From: Paracidovorax cattleyae
GTDB taxonomy: Bacteria > Pseudomonadota > Gammaproteobacteria > Burkholderiales > Burkholderiaceae_C
Assembly: GCF_900104515.1 (NCBI RefSeq)
Contig: NZ_FNJL01000033.1
Coordinates: 1-64,000, forward strand
Length of the DNA stretch: 64,000 bases
Direction of reading: 5' to 3'
The notes beneath the pieces are model-generated. The model did no database searches and was not told where the DNA came from. It saw nothing but the letters and a program-made list of their open reading frames with translations. Position 1 is the first letter of the stretch. The number at the start of each line of letters is the position of its first letter. Positions 1 to 8,480 of the stretch are shown piece by piece. Made by a program: the position numbers and the translations under genes.

Positions 1-278
1 CTCGCCCTGTCCAGCAACTGGTATTCCATCTGCTCGTCCGACAGGTTGTACAGGCGCTTCAAGACCAGGATGCGCACCATCACCTCGACGGGATAGGCCG
101 GCCGACCACCCTTGCGGCCATCGCCGCGCTCGATGAGTGCATCCACCAGCCGCGCCAGCTCGGCGAAGTCGATGTGCCGCGCGATTACCTGCAACGGATC
201 GCCCACTTCATCTCTCTTATGCTGGCGCGACGCCTCGGCAAACAGATCGAACTTCAAGGCGCTGCGAGGAGAGATCAT
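1..278 (-). CDS. IS5 family transposase, N-terminal part
   Basis: The first 92 codons are visible; the rest is beyond the window. The protein starts MISPRSALKFDLF and contains the N-terminal transposase domain pattern ELARLVDALIERG followed by GRPAYPVEVMVRILVLKRLY and LSDEQMEYQLLDRA. This region precedes the DDE catalytic domain in IS5-type enzymes. The ATG at 278 is the only sensible start. Whether the gene is intact cannot be seen. Confidence 0.85.
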   Translation of the reverse strand, partial: MISPRSALKFDLFAEASRQHKRDEVGDPLQVIARHIDFAELARLVDALIERGDGRKGGRPAYPVEVMVRILVLKRLYNLSDEQMEYQLLDRA

Positions 279-341
279 GGTGAGGAGGACGGCTCAGGTC
301 TTGTCGGTGAACAAGGGAGTGGCCGGGTTTTGAGAGGTTCC
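1..341 (-). mobile_element. IS5-type insertion sequence, one end only
   Basis: The minus strand carries the first third of an IS5-type transposase, and the element continues past position 1. Reading inward from position 341 the minus strand begins GGAACCTCTC, which looks like a terminal inverted repeat of this IS group. The partner end lies outside the window, so the outer boundary is a guess. The 63 bases between this end and the transposase start hold no other gene. Confidence 0.55.
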
Positions 342-495
342 CGGTAGAGATAGGTGGCGAGACGTAACAGTTCCACTCGCCGAAACGCATGCCGTCACCG
401 CTTGACTGCTCTGTGCCAACCATGCCAACGAGGCTTCCCGGCCCATCGCGTCCCACACTGCCAGCCTTGCGCAAAGCCGCGGGCCGCGCGCCGCG

Positions 496-1461
496 GTGCA
501 TGCCACACTGCTGCTTTCCCCGCCTTCGCGCCCGCGCGCCCGTCCCGTGCCCTCCGATACCGCTGCTGCCTCTCCTCCCCCCGCAAAAGCCGCCACCGGC
601 CTCGTCCTCGCCCTCGTGGGCGCCATTGCCTTCAGCGGCAAGGCCATCATCGTCAAGCTCGCCTACCGCTATGGGGTGGATGCGGTCACGCTGCTGATGT
701 ACCGCATGCTGTTCGCGCTGCCGATCTTCGCGGTGATGGCGTGGTGGGCGAGCCGGGGCAAGCCGCCGCTGTCGCGCCGCGACTGGGCGGGCATCGTGGG
801 CCTGGGCGTCACGGGGTACTACCTCGCGAGCTTTCTCGATTTCGCCGGGCTGGCCTACATCACGGCGAGCCTGGAGCGGCTCATCCTGTACCTCAACCCC
901 ACGCTGGTGGTGGTGCTGGGCTGGCTGCTGTACGGGCGTGGCATCCGCCGCGGGCAGGTGCTGGGCATGGCGATCAGCTATTGCGGCGTGGTGCTGGTGT
1001 TCGGCCACGAAGCGAGCCTGCAGGGCAAGGACGTGGCCTGGGGCGTGCTGCTGGTCTTCCTCTCGGCCGTGAGCTATGCGGTCTATCTGGTGTACAGCGG
1101 CGAGATGGTGCGGCGCGTCGGCTCGCTGCGGCTGGTGGGGCTGGCCACCACGGTGGCGTGCGTGTGCTGCATCGCGCAGTTCGCGGCGCTGCGCCCGCTC
1201 TCGGCGGCCGTGGTGGCGCCCGAGGTGCTGTGGCTGTCGGTATGCAATGCGGTGCTGTGCACGGCCGTGCCGGTGCTGCTGGTGATGATGGCGATCGAGC
1301 GCATCGGCGCGGGCGCGGCGGCGCAGGCCGGCATGATCGGGCCGCTGTCCACGATCCTGATGGGCGTGTGGCTGCTGGGCGAGCCGTTCACGCTCTGGGT
1401 GGCGGCCGGCACGGTGCTGGTGATGGCGGGCATCTTCGTGTTCACGCGAATGCGGGCCTGA
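496..1461 (+). CDS. DMT-superfamily (EamA) transporter
   Basis: A 321-residue integral membrane protein with about ten hydrophobic segments in two EamA-like halves, typical of drug/metabolite exporters. The first half runs from about residue 33 (GLVLALVGAIAFSGKAIIVK), with the family pattern LLMYRMLFALP near residue 68. The second half begins near residue 180 and ends in GEPFTLWVAAGTVLVMAGI. The start is uncertain: 496 is a GTG and the first in-frame ATG is well inside the first domain, so a GTG near 544 is an alternative. The substrate cannot be told. It stands alone, between the IS end and an SDR gene. Confidence 0.85.
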   Translation: MHATLLLSPPSRPRARPVPSDTAAASPPPAKAATGLVLALVGAIAFSGKAIIVKLAYRYGVDAVTLLMYRMLFALPIFAVMAWWASRGKPPLSRRDWAGIVGLGVTGYYLASFLDFAGLAYITASLERLILYLNPTLVVVLGWLLYGRGIRRGQVLGMAISYCGVVLVFGHEASLQGKDVAWGVLLVFLSAVSYAVYLVYSGEMVRRVGSLRLVGLATTVACVCCIAQFAALRPLSAAVVAPEVLWLSVCNAVLCTAVPVLLVMMAIERIGAGAAAQAGMIGPLSTILMGVWLLGEPFTLWVAAGTVLVMAGIFVFTRMRA

Positions 1462-1562
1462 AGGGCAGGCGCCATCCGCTATTCCCCGGCACCCCACGCG
1501 GATGCCGTGCTTCCGTACCATCGCGGTTCCGGCGCCGGGCGCGCCACCAACCACCACTGCGT

Positions 1563-1579
1563 TGCCGCACCGTGCGGCA
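1563..1579. promoter_or_regulatory. Inverted repeat before the SDR gene
   Basis: TGCCGCA and TGCGGCA are separated by three bases, 27 bases before the ATG at 1606. This may be an operator or a hairpin in the leader. No regulator gene is adjacent. Confidence 0.35.
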
Positions 1580-1605
1580 CGGCGCGGAACGAAAGGACAA
1601 GCACT

Positions 1606-2436
1606 ATGGATCTGGGTATCACGGGCAAATGGGCACTGGTCTGCGGCGCGAGCAAGGGCCTGGGCTACGGCTGCGCCGAGGCGCTGGTGCGCGAGGGCGT
1701 GAACGTGGTCATCAATGCGCGCAACCCCGAGGACCTGCGCCTGGCGGCCGCGCGGCTGGCTTCCGCGGGTGCGGAGATCACGGCGGCCGCGGGGCAGAAG
1801 GGACCCCCGCCGCAGGTGGTGGCCGTGGCCGCCGACATCACCACGCCCGGAGGGCGCGAGGCGGCGTTCGCCGCGCCCGGCGGGCCGGGGCGCGATTTCG
1901 ACATCGTGGTGACGAACGCGGGCGGCCCGCCGCCCGGCGATTTCCGCGAGTGGGACCGCGAGGCCTGGATCCGCGCGGTGGATGCCAACATGCTCACGCC
2001 GATCGAGCTGATCCGCGCGACGGTGGACGGCATGGCGGCGCGCGGCTTCGGCCGCATCGTGAACATCACGTCGAGCGCGGTGAAGGCGCCGATCGACATC
2101 CTGGGCCTGTCCAACGGCGCGCGCAGCGGCCTCACGGGGTTCGTGGCGGGTGCCGCGCGCAGCGGGATCGCCGCGAAGGGCGTGACCATCAACAACCTGC
2201 TGCCCGGCAAGTTCGACACCGACCGGCTGGCGGCCACGATCCAGGCGGCCGTGAAGAAGTCGGGCAAGAGCGGGGACGATGTGCGCCGGGCCCAGCAGGC
2301 GGCCATTCCGGCCGGCCGCTACGGCACGCCGGAGGAATTCGGCGCGATCTGCGCCTTCCTCTGCAGCGTGCAGGCAGCCTATGTGACCGGGCAGAACGTG
2401 CTGGCGGACGGCGGCGCCTACCCCGGCGCGTTCTGA
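1606..2436 (+). CDS. Atypical SDR-family protein
   Basis: A 276-residue short-chain dehydrogenase/reductase fold protein. The start ATG at 1606 follows a GAAAGGA ribosome site; the longer open frame upstream has no such support. The N-terminal nucleotide-binding segment is ALVCGASKGLGYG, and the NAG-type motif reads VVTNAGGPP. The active-site YxxxK is absent: the aligned segment reads LGLSNGARSGL. This matches the 3-oxoacyl-ACP-reductase-like subgroup known to lack the classical catalytic tetrad. Either it uses other residues or it is not a normal oxidoreductase. The C-terminal tail VTGQNVLADGGAYPG is typical of the family. It is not in an obvious operon. Confidence 0.85.
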   Translation: MDLGITGKWALVCGASKGLGYGCAEALVREGVNVVINARNPEDLRLAAARLASAGAEITAAAGQKGPPPQVVAVAADITTPGGREAAFAAPGGPGRDFDIVVTNAGGPPPGDFREWDREAWIRAVDANMLTPIELIRATVDGMAARGFGRIVNITSSAVKAPIDILGLSNGARSGLTGFVAGAARSGIAAKGVTINNLLPGKFDTDRLAATIQAAVKKSGKSGDDVRRAQQAAIPAGRYGTPEEFGAICAFLCSVQAAYVTGQNVLADGGAYPGAF

Positions 2437-2454
2437 GCGGCGTCCCGCGGGCGC

Positions 2455-3912
2455 TCAGTGCCGGCCCGCGAGGCCGACCAGCAGGCGCGCGAGCGCCAGC
2501 CGGGCGCGCGTGTAGGGCGGGAACAGCAGCCGCAGCCCGTTGAGCGGGCCGTCGGCCAGGCAGGCACGCTCATGCGAGAAGGCGCGGAAGCCGTGCCAGC
2601 CATGGGCGCTGCCCAGCCCGGAGCGGTTCACGCCGCCGAAGGGCAGGCCGGCATGGGCGTATTGCTGCACGCACAGGTTCACGCCCAGGCTGCCGGAGCT
2701 GGTGCGCGCCGCCACCCGGGCGATGGCCTCCCGGTCGCGGCTGAAGATGTAGAGGGCCAGGGGCTTGGGCGCGGCGTTGGCGCGCGCGATGGCTTCGTCC
2801 AGCGTGTCGAAGGTGCGCAGCGGCATGACCGGCCCGAAGATTTCCTCGGCTTCGATGCGGGCGTCTTCCGGCACCTCGGCCAGCAGGGTGGGCGCGACGT
2901 AGCGCGCGGCCGCGTCGTGCGTTCCGCCGTCCAGCGCCACGGCGCCGCGCGCGAGCGCATCGTCCAGCAGTTCCGCCACGCGCGCGGCATGGCGCACGCT
3001 CACCATGCGCCCGAGGTCGGGGCTGGCGGCCACCGTGTCCGCACCGCGCCCGTAGTGCCGCGCGACCGCCTCGCGCCAGCATTCGGCGAAGCGGGCCGCA
3101 ACGCTGCGGTGCACGAGCACGTGGTCGGGTGCGACGCAGGTCTGGCCGGCGTTGGCGAGCTTGCCCCAGGCCAGCATGCGCGCGGCGGCGGGCAGGTCGG
3201 CGCTCGCATCCACGATCGCGGGCGACTTGCCGCCCAGCTCCAGGGTGACGGAGGCGAGGTGGCGCGACGCCGCGGCCATCACCACCTGGCCCACGGCGGG
3301 TGAGCCGGTGAAGAAGATGTGGTCGAAGGGCAGGGCCAGCAGGTGCGTGGCGGTGGCCACGCCGCCCTCGACCACGGCCACTTCGGCGGAATCGAACACT
3401 TCCGCGATGACCTCGGCGACGAGGGCATTCACGTGCGGCGTGAATTCCGAGGGCTTGACGATGGCCGTGTTGCCGGCCGCCACGGCCGAGACCAGCGGGC
3501 CCAGCACCGTGTTCAGGGGGTAGTTCCACGGGCCGATGATGAGGCAGCGCCCGCGCGGCTGGCATTGCACTTGCGCCCGGGTGCCGATGGTGGCGAGCGT
3601 GGGGCCGACGCGGCGCGGCCGCATCCAGCGCTGCAGGTGGCGGATGGCGTGGCCGGCTTCGCCGAGCACCGGCAGCAGTTCGGTCAGCTCCACCTCCACC
3701 GCAGGCTTGCCGAGATCGGCGCGGAAGGCGGCATACCAGCGTTCGCGGCGCATCTGCACGGCACGGTGCAGGCGGCGCAGCATGCCGCGGCGCCGGGCGG
3801 CATCGGAGTGGCGCAGCGCCAGGGCCGTGGCGGCCTGCGCATCGAAGAGGGCGCGCACGGCGGCCTCGGAGGCATCCGGGGGTGCGTTATCGCGTGCGGG
3901 AGGCAGCAGCAT
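2455..3912 (-). CDS. Aldehyde dehydrogenase, coniferyl-aldehyde-dehydrogenase-like
   Basis: A 485-residue NAD(P)-dependent aldehyde dehydrogenase. The cofactor segment GPWNYPLNTVLGPL is near residue 128, the general-base glutamate is in LELGGKSP and the nucleophile cysteine is in NAGQTCVAPDHV. The hydrophobic C-terminal tail and the IGPWNYPL motif place it with the class 3 / coniferyl aldehyde dehydrogenase group (calB-like). It is the last gene of the minus-strand sugar-type operon; its ATG at 3912 lies just past the TGA (3915-3917) of the preceding gene. The exact substrate is not shown by sequence. In context it could oxidise an aldehyde released by the neighbouring aldolase. Confidence 0.9.
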   Translation of the reverse strand: MLLPPARDNAPPDASEAAVRALFDAQAATALALRHSDAARRRGMLRRLHRAVQMRRERWYAAFRADLGKPAVEVELTELLPVLGEAGHAIRHLQRWMRPRRVGPTLATIGTRAQVQCQPRGRCLIIGPWNYPLNTVLGPLVSAVAAGNTAIVKPSEFTPHVNALVAEVIAEVFDSAEVAVVEGGVATATHLLALPFDHIFFTGSPAVGQVVMAAASRHLASVTLELGGKSPAIVDASADLPAAARMLAWGKLANAGQTCVAPDHVLVHRSVAARFAECWREAVARHYGRGADTVAASPDLGRMVSVRHAARVAELLDDALARGAVALDGGTHDAAARYVAPTLLAEVPEDARIEAEEIFGPVMPLRTFDTLDEAIARANAAPKPLALYIFSRDREAIARVAARTSSGSLGVNLCVQQYAHAGLPFGGVNRSGLGSAHGWHGFRAFSHERACLADGPLNGLRLLFPPYTRARLALARLLVGLAGRH

Positions 3913-3914
3913 GT

Positions 3915-4574
3915 TCAGTAGCCCTTGCTTTCCTCGGGCAGCAGGCCGTGCCGCACGCGCTGCCGGGCACTTTGCTCGTCCTTCATGAGCCGGCGGTTCG
4001 CCACGTGCCGCACGATCCAGGGCAGGGGCCGCACCGCGCCGCCGCTGGCCGTGGCGAGCACGTAGGCCTTGGCGCATTTCTCGAACAGCTCGGCATTGAG
4101 CGCCAGCCGCGCGCCGGTCATGCCCAGCGCCAGCGGGTCGCCCTCCACCAGCAGCACGTTGCCGCCCCGGCCGAGGGCGGATTGCAGCCGCCCGCCAGCC
4201 GCCGTGGGCTGGGGCGGTGGCATGTGGCCGAGGTGGCGCACCTGTTCGTCGAACACGCCGGGCATGGCGCCGCCGAAGCCTTCCAGGCAGAGCCCGAACG
4301 GGCCGCCACCGGAGGCCACGGCGCAGACATCGGGACGCAGCGCGTACACGCCCGCATGCAGCGGCGCGCGCGCATCGGCAGGTCCCAGGGCGCCCGGTTC
4401 GTCCAGGCCGAGCAGGGGCAGGCGGCGCGGCGCGACGTCTGCCGCGCGGCCGAACCACATGTCGCCGGTGCCGGGAATGCGCAGCGACAGCGCCGGCCGG
4501 CGGCCGCCCAGCAGCTGACGGGCCTCCAGGCGGTCGCGCAGCGTGTGCCAGAGTTGCTCGAGGGTTGCGTCCAT
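3915..4574 (-). CDS. Class II aldolase/adducin-like protein lacking the zinc histidines
   Basis: A 219-residue protein that follows the class II aldolase/adducin fold by pattern. LHAGVYALRPDVCAV corresponds to the helix and strand before the metal site. The usual HTHP metal-binding motif is replaced by a glycine-rich stretch (SGGGPFG), and the later LLVEGDPLALG takes the place of the usual RNHG-type segment. It is therefore likely to be non-catalytic or to have a changed function. It sits between a GSA-aminotransferase-like gene and an aldehyde dehydrogenase in the same tightly packed operon. A regulatory or structural partner of the intact aldolase at 6146-6832 is possible but is inference. 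Confidence 0.7.
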   Translation of the reverse strand: MDATLEQLWHTLRDRLEARQLLGGRRPALSLRIPGTGDMWFGRAADVAPRRLPLLGLDEPGALGPADARAPLHAGVYALRPDVCAVASGGGPFGLCLEGFGGAMPGVFDEQVRHLGHMPPPQPTAAGGRLQSALGRGGNVLLVEGDPLALGMTGARLALNAELFEKCAKAYVLATASGGAVRPLPWIVRHVANRRLMKDEQSARQRVRHGLLPEESKGY

Positions 4575-4585
4575 GGCAGTCTTCC

Positions 4586-6082
4586 TCACACCAGCGCGAA
4601 CACGTCGTCGAAGCGGTTGAGGGCGTCGTCGATGACGCCGTCCGTATCGGCCAGGCTGGTGTAGATGCGGCTGCCCGCCAGCGTGACCAGGCCGTGCGCG
4701 GTGTAGGCCGCGCCGATCTCTTCCATCATGTGCTTGCGTTCCTTCGCCTCGTTGCGCACCCGGATGAGCTTCCACAGGCTGCCCGTGTCCAGCAGCAGCA
4801 CGCCCGAGGTCTGCAGGTGGACGATGGAGCCCATGTTGTAGGCCACGTAGGGCAGGCCGCGGCGGCGGATGATGTCTTCCAGCCCGGCGCGCAGGCGGTC
4901 GCCGGCCCGGCCCGCGGCCACGGCGGCCTGGGTGCGCTCGGCCTCGACGAGGGCGTGGTAGCCCGCGGCGCACGACAGCGGGTTGGCCGAGAGCGTGCCG
5001 CCCACGAAGGCCCGGCGCGAGGTGGTGCCGATGCCGCCCACCAGCGACATCATGATGTCGCGCCGCCCGCCGATGGCGCCGGCCATGGGGTAGCCGCCGG
5101 TGAGGCACTTGCCGAGCACGGTGATGTCCGGCACGACGCCGAAATAGGCCTGTGCGCCGCCCATGCCGACGCGGAAGCCCGTGACGACCTCGTCGAAGAT
5201 CAGCAGCGCGCCGAACTCGTCGCACAGCGCGCGCACCTGGCGGTTGTAGTCCGCGAAGACGGGCCGCGTGCCGCTTTCGGGGCCCAGGGGTTCGAGCAGG
5301 ACCGCCGCCGTTCCGCCGCGCAGGCGGTTGAGCTGCAGCTTGCGCCGCAGGGCGTCGAGGTCGTTCGGCGGGCATTCCTGCGTGGGGCCGGTGGCGCCGC
5401 GCGGGATGCCCGTGGCCTCCATGCGGCCGGTGTTTGGCAGGCGCATGCCGTAGACGAGCTGGTCGCTCCAGCCATGGTAGGCGCCGCCGATCTTGATGAT
5501 CCGGTGCTTGCGGGTGAAGGTCCGCGCCAGCCTTACCGCGCCCATCACGGCCTCGGTGCCGGAGCCCAGCAGGCGCAGCATCTCCACGCCGGGCATGTGG
5601 CGGCACACCAGCTCGGCGAGCTTGACTTCGTATTCGTGCAGCAGGCCGGTGACCGGCCCGCAGCCGTCCAGCAGCTCGTGCATTTTCTGGCGCACGGCCG
5701 GATGGTTGCTGCCCAGCAGCGTGGGGCCGCCGGCCTGCAGGAAATCGATGTAGCGGTTGCCGTCCACGTCGGTCAGGTAGGCGCCTTCGGCCTGCGCGAT
5801 GGCCAGGGGGAAGGGGTGGTTGAATGCCAGGTTGTGCTGGATGCCGCCGGGGATGACGGCCCTGGCCTGTTCGGCCAGGCGCTTCGATCCCGCGCATTTC
5901 TCGTCGAACCAGCGCAGCACCTTGGGCATGGCATCGCGCCGCACGGGGCGCATGGGCTGGCGGACCAGCTCGGCGAAGCGGTCATAGAGCGCGGCGGTGC
6001 CGGGCCAGGCGGAGATGGCGGAAGGCACCGTGGCGGGGCCGGTGGCGGCAGGGGCGGAGGGAGGGGGGGCGGGGTGTCTCAT
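4586..6082 (-). CDS. Class III PLP aminotransferase, glutamate-1-semialdehyde-aminomutase-like
   Basis: A 498-residue class III aminotransferase. Visible motifs are the PLP phosphate contact GSGTEAVMGAVRLAR near residue 173, the GGAYHGWSDQLV segment, the cofactor aspartate in LLIFDEVVTGFR, and the Schiff-base lysine in VLGKCLTGGYPMAGA. It resembles glutamate-1-semialdehyde 2,1-aminomutase but carries about 60 extra N-terminal residues and lies in a sugar-type operon. A role in heme synthesis is therefore unlikely; transamination of an amino-sugar or keto-sugar intermediate is more plausible. The first in-frame ATG (6082) was used; a start up to 50 codons further in cannot be excluded. Confidence 0.88.
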   Translation of the reverse strand: MRHPAPPPSAPAATGPATVPSAISAWPGTAALYDRFAELVRQPMRPVRRDAMPKVLRWFDEKCAGSKRLAEQARAVIPGGIQHNLAFNHPFPLAIAQAEGAYLTDVDGNRYIDFLQAGGPTLLGSNHPAVRQKMHELLDGCGPVTGLLHEYEVKLAELVCRHMPGVEMLRLLGSGTEAVMGAVRLARTFTRKHRIIKIGGAYHGWSDQLVYGMRLPNTGRMEATGIPRGATGPTQECPPNDLDALRRKLQLNRLRGGTAAVLLEPLGPESGTRPVFADYNRQVRALCDEFGALLIFDEVVTGFRVGMGGAQAYFGVVPDITVLGKCLTGGYPMAGAIGGRRDIMMSLVGGIGTTSRRAFVGGTLSANPLSCAAGYHALVEAERTQAAVAAGRAGDRLRAGLEDIIRRRGLPYVAYNMGSIVHLQTSGVLLLDTGSLWKLIRVRNEAKERKHMMEEIGAAYTAHGLVTLAGSRIYTSLADTDGVIDDALNRFDDVFALV

Positions 6083-6145
6083 GGCGTTGGCGGCGAAAGA
6101 AAAGGGCTGGGGCGGGCCTTCCCGGGGTGGGGCGGTCTGCAGGGG

Positions 6146-6832
6146 CTAGTGGGTTGCGCGAGGCGGGTGGGGCCCGGCGTGCTGCCGGAGCGCGTCGTGG
6201 ACGCGCCACAGCGCATCGCTGCCGGCGGTGTCGGCGATGGCGGTGGCCGTGGCGGCGCGTTCTGCGATCCGGTCGGCCAGCAGTGCGCGAGCCAGGGCTT
6301 CCAGGTCGTCCACCGCCTGCAGGGCGGCCTGGCTGTCCCGGCCGCAGCACAGGATGCCGTGGTTGCGCATCAGGTAGGCATGTGTGCCGGGCCGCACCGT
6401 ATGGGCGAATTTGGCTGCGAGCAGGCCGGTGCCGGAAGGGGCGTAGCCCACCATGGGCAGGAAGGGGCCCAGCTTGGCCTGCCAGCGCGGCGGCACGGGC
6501 ACGGCGCGGCCCAGCAGGGCCAGGGCACTGGCGATGGGCTGGTGCGTGTGGATGCTGCAGCCGGCATCCGGCCGCGCGCGCAGCAGGCCGGCGTGCAGGC
6601 CAGCCTCCACCGATGGGGCACGGTCGCCATCGACCTGCTGCAGGTCCGACAGGCGCAGCACGCAGACGTCGGCAGGCCGCATCGCGTGGTAGTCGATGGC
6701 CGAGGGCGTGACGGCCACGTGCCCGGCATCGAGGCGCAGCATGATGTTGCCGCCCGTGCCGGCGAAATAGCCGAGGCGCGACAGGGTGAGGCAGAGGTCC
6801 ACGACGTGCTGTTTCTGGGCGAAGTGCTTCAT
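6146..6832 (-). CDS. Class II aldolase/adducin family protein
   Basis: A 228-residue aldolase of the L-fuculose-phosphate / L-ribulose-phosphate epimerase type. The substrate-binding segment GTGGNIMLRL is near residue 25, the zinc pair is in SIHTHQPIAS near residue 92, and the third histidine is in LMRNHGILCCG. Such enzymes cleave or epimerise sugar phosphates made by FGGY kinases. The ATG overlaps the stop of the FGGY kinase gene by four bases (ATGA), so the two are translationally coupled and probably act one after the other. The specific sugar cannot be deduced. Confidence 0.9.
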   Translation of the reverse strand: MKHFAQKQHVVDLCLTLSRLGYFAGTGGNIMLRLDAGHVAVTPSAIDYHAMRPADVCVLRLSDLQQVDGDRAPSVEAGLHAGLLRARPDAGCSIHTHQPIASALALLGRAVPVPPRWQAKLGPFLPMVGYAPSGTGLLAAKFAHTVRPGTHAYLMRNHGILCCGRDSQAALQAVDDLEALARALLADRIAERAATATAIADTAGSDALWRVHDALRQHAGPHPPRATH

Positions 6833-8478
6833 GGCGATTCCGGAACGGCCGTGGGGGAGGCGGGGGCCGGTGCCGCGGCGGCATCGGTGGTGGTGGCCGG
6901 CGCGTTCAGCCGGCGGTAGAGGGGTGCCAGGCGGGTGCGCACTTCCTTGAAGGCCTCGAACTTGTCCGCATACAGGCGCTGCAGCGCGGCGTTGGGCTCG
7001 TAGACGCGGCGCGTGCGGCGCAGCCGGTGCAGCCCGGAGAACTCCAGCTCGCCGGTGCCCACGCCAGCGATGAAGGCCGCGCCGATCGCGTTGGCCTGGA
7101 TGGGGTTGTCGGGCTGCCGTATCGGCTGGCCCGTGACGTCCGCCATGATCTGGCACCAGACCTCGCTCTGCGCGCCGCCGCCCACCGCGGTGACGGTGCC
7201 GGGATCGCGGCCGAGCAGCCTGGCGAAGGGCTCCATCATCCAGCGCGTGTTCAGCGCCACCCCCTCCAGGAAGGCACGGAAGATGTCTTCGCGCGAGTGC
7301 TCCAGGGAGAGGTTGACGAGCCCTGCGCGCAGCCGTGGGTCGTCCACCGGCGTGCGCTCGCCGAAGAGCCAGGGGGTGTAGATCAGGCCGCGCGCGCCGG
7401 GCGGTACCCGGGCGGCGATGCGGTTGAGCACTTCGTACACCTCGGGGTGCTCCTCGTCGCTGGCGAGTTCGTCGGGGTGGTAGAGGATGCGGTCGCGCAG
7501 GAACGAGAGGTTCGCCCCGGCGGTGGATTGCAGCGCCATGGCCAGGTAGCGGCCGCCCACCGCGCAGGGCACGGCGGCGATCTTGCGGAACACGTCGGTC
7601 TTCATGGCCGGCACGTGCGCGCCGAGCCAGGACGAGGTGCCCAGGTAGAGGTGCGTGGCGTGGTCGTCCACGGCCGCGCCCACGGCGACGGCGGAGTTGT
7701 CCACCGCTCCGGCCACCACCACGGTATGCGGGTCCAGGCCCAGGGCCCGCGCGACCTCGGGCCGCAGCGGGCCCAGCACGTCGGTGGACTGCACGATCTC
7801 GGGCAACTGGCACGCCTCGATGCCCAGCCGCTTCAGCAGGCCCGCGTCGTAGCGGACGCGGTGGGGATCGCGGTTGTCGGTCACCCAGGCCGTGAGGATG
7901 GAGTCCTGCGTGGCGCACACGCGGCCGCACAGGCGCATGTTGAGGTAGTCCAGCGCATTGAGGAATTTGTCGGTGCGCTCGTAGAGGTCGGGGCGCTCGT
8001 CGCGCACGTAGGCGATGTGGCCGGCGATGTCGCGGCCGGTGCCGGAGGGTGCCCCGCCCGTCAGGCGCAGCCAGCGCCACAGCTTCAGCGGCGCGTAGCC
8101 CGCGATGTTGGCGAAGCGGCCCCGGGTGCGCCGGGCGATGGCGGCGGCCCCGCGGGCATCGAGCCAGCTGATCGCCCGACCGAGGGGCCGGCCGGCGCGG
8201 TCCACGCACACGGTGACCTCGGTCTGGGTGGAGCAGCAGACGGCGACCACCTGCCGGCGCCGCGCCGCATCGGCCTGCAGCAGTTCGGCGGCGGCATCGA
8301 GCAGGGCCTGCCACCAGTGTTCCGGATCCTGCTCGGCCTGCATGCCCTGCACGTGCAGGGCCACGGGGCGGAAGGACCAGGCATGCACGGCACCGTCCAG
8401 CGACACGAGCGCGCACTTGCAGCCGGAGGTGCCGAGATCGATGGCCAGGACCAGCCTTTGGGCGAGGGGCATGACCAT
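6829..8478 (-). CDS. FGGY-family carbohydrate kinase
   Basis: A 549-residue sugar kinase of the xylulokinase/glycerokinase superfamily. The first phosphate loop reads AIDLGTSGCKCALVSLDG near the N terminus; the second nucleotide-binding part holds VVAGAVDNSAVAVGA and VGGGAQSEVWCQIMAD. The C-terminal 50 residues are alanine- and proline-rich and beyond the usual family length. ATG codons at 8478 and 8472 are both possible starts; 8478 lies right after the stop of the porin gene. The kinase would phosphorylate a pentose, ketose or polyol and hand it to the overlapping class II aldolase. Confidence 0.9.
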   Translation of the reverse strand: MVMPLAQRLVLAIDLGTSGCKCALVSLDGAVHAWSFRPVALHVQGMQAEQDPEHWWQALLDAAAELLQADAARRRQVVAVCCSTQTEVTVCVDRAGRPLGRAISWLDARGAAAIARRTRGRFANIAGYAPLKLWRWLRLTGGAPSGTGRDIAGHIAYVRDERPDLYERTDKFLNALDYLNMRLCGRVCATQDSILTAWVTDNRDPHRVRYDAGLLKRLGIEACQLPEIVQSTDVLGPLRPEVARALGLDPHTVVVAGAVDNSAVAVGAAVDDHATHLYLGTSSWLGAHVPAMKTDVFRKIAAVPCAVGGRYLAMALQSTAGANLSFLRDRILYHPDELASDEEHPEVYEVLNRIAARVPPGARGLIYTPWLFGERTPVDDPRLRAGLVNLSLEHSREDIFRAFLEGVALNTRWMMEPFARLLGRDPGTVTAVGGGAQSEVWCQIMADVTGQPIRQPDNPIQANAIGAAFIAGVGTGELEFSGLHRLRRTRRVYEPNAALQRLYADKFEAFKEVRTRLAPLYRRLNAPATTTDAAAAPAPASPTAVPESP

Positions 8479-8480
8479 CT

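Noticed and set aside
217-1557. Long minus-strand frame opposite the DMT transporter
   Set aside because: Low-complexity His/Arg/Gln-rich translation with no family pattern; a shadow frame caused by high GC.
4586-6082. hemL (heme pathway aminomutase)
   Set aside because: Extra N-terminal residues and a sugar-operon setting make the housekeeping role unlikely; only family-level naming is supported.
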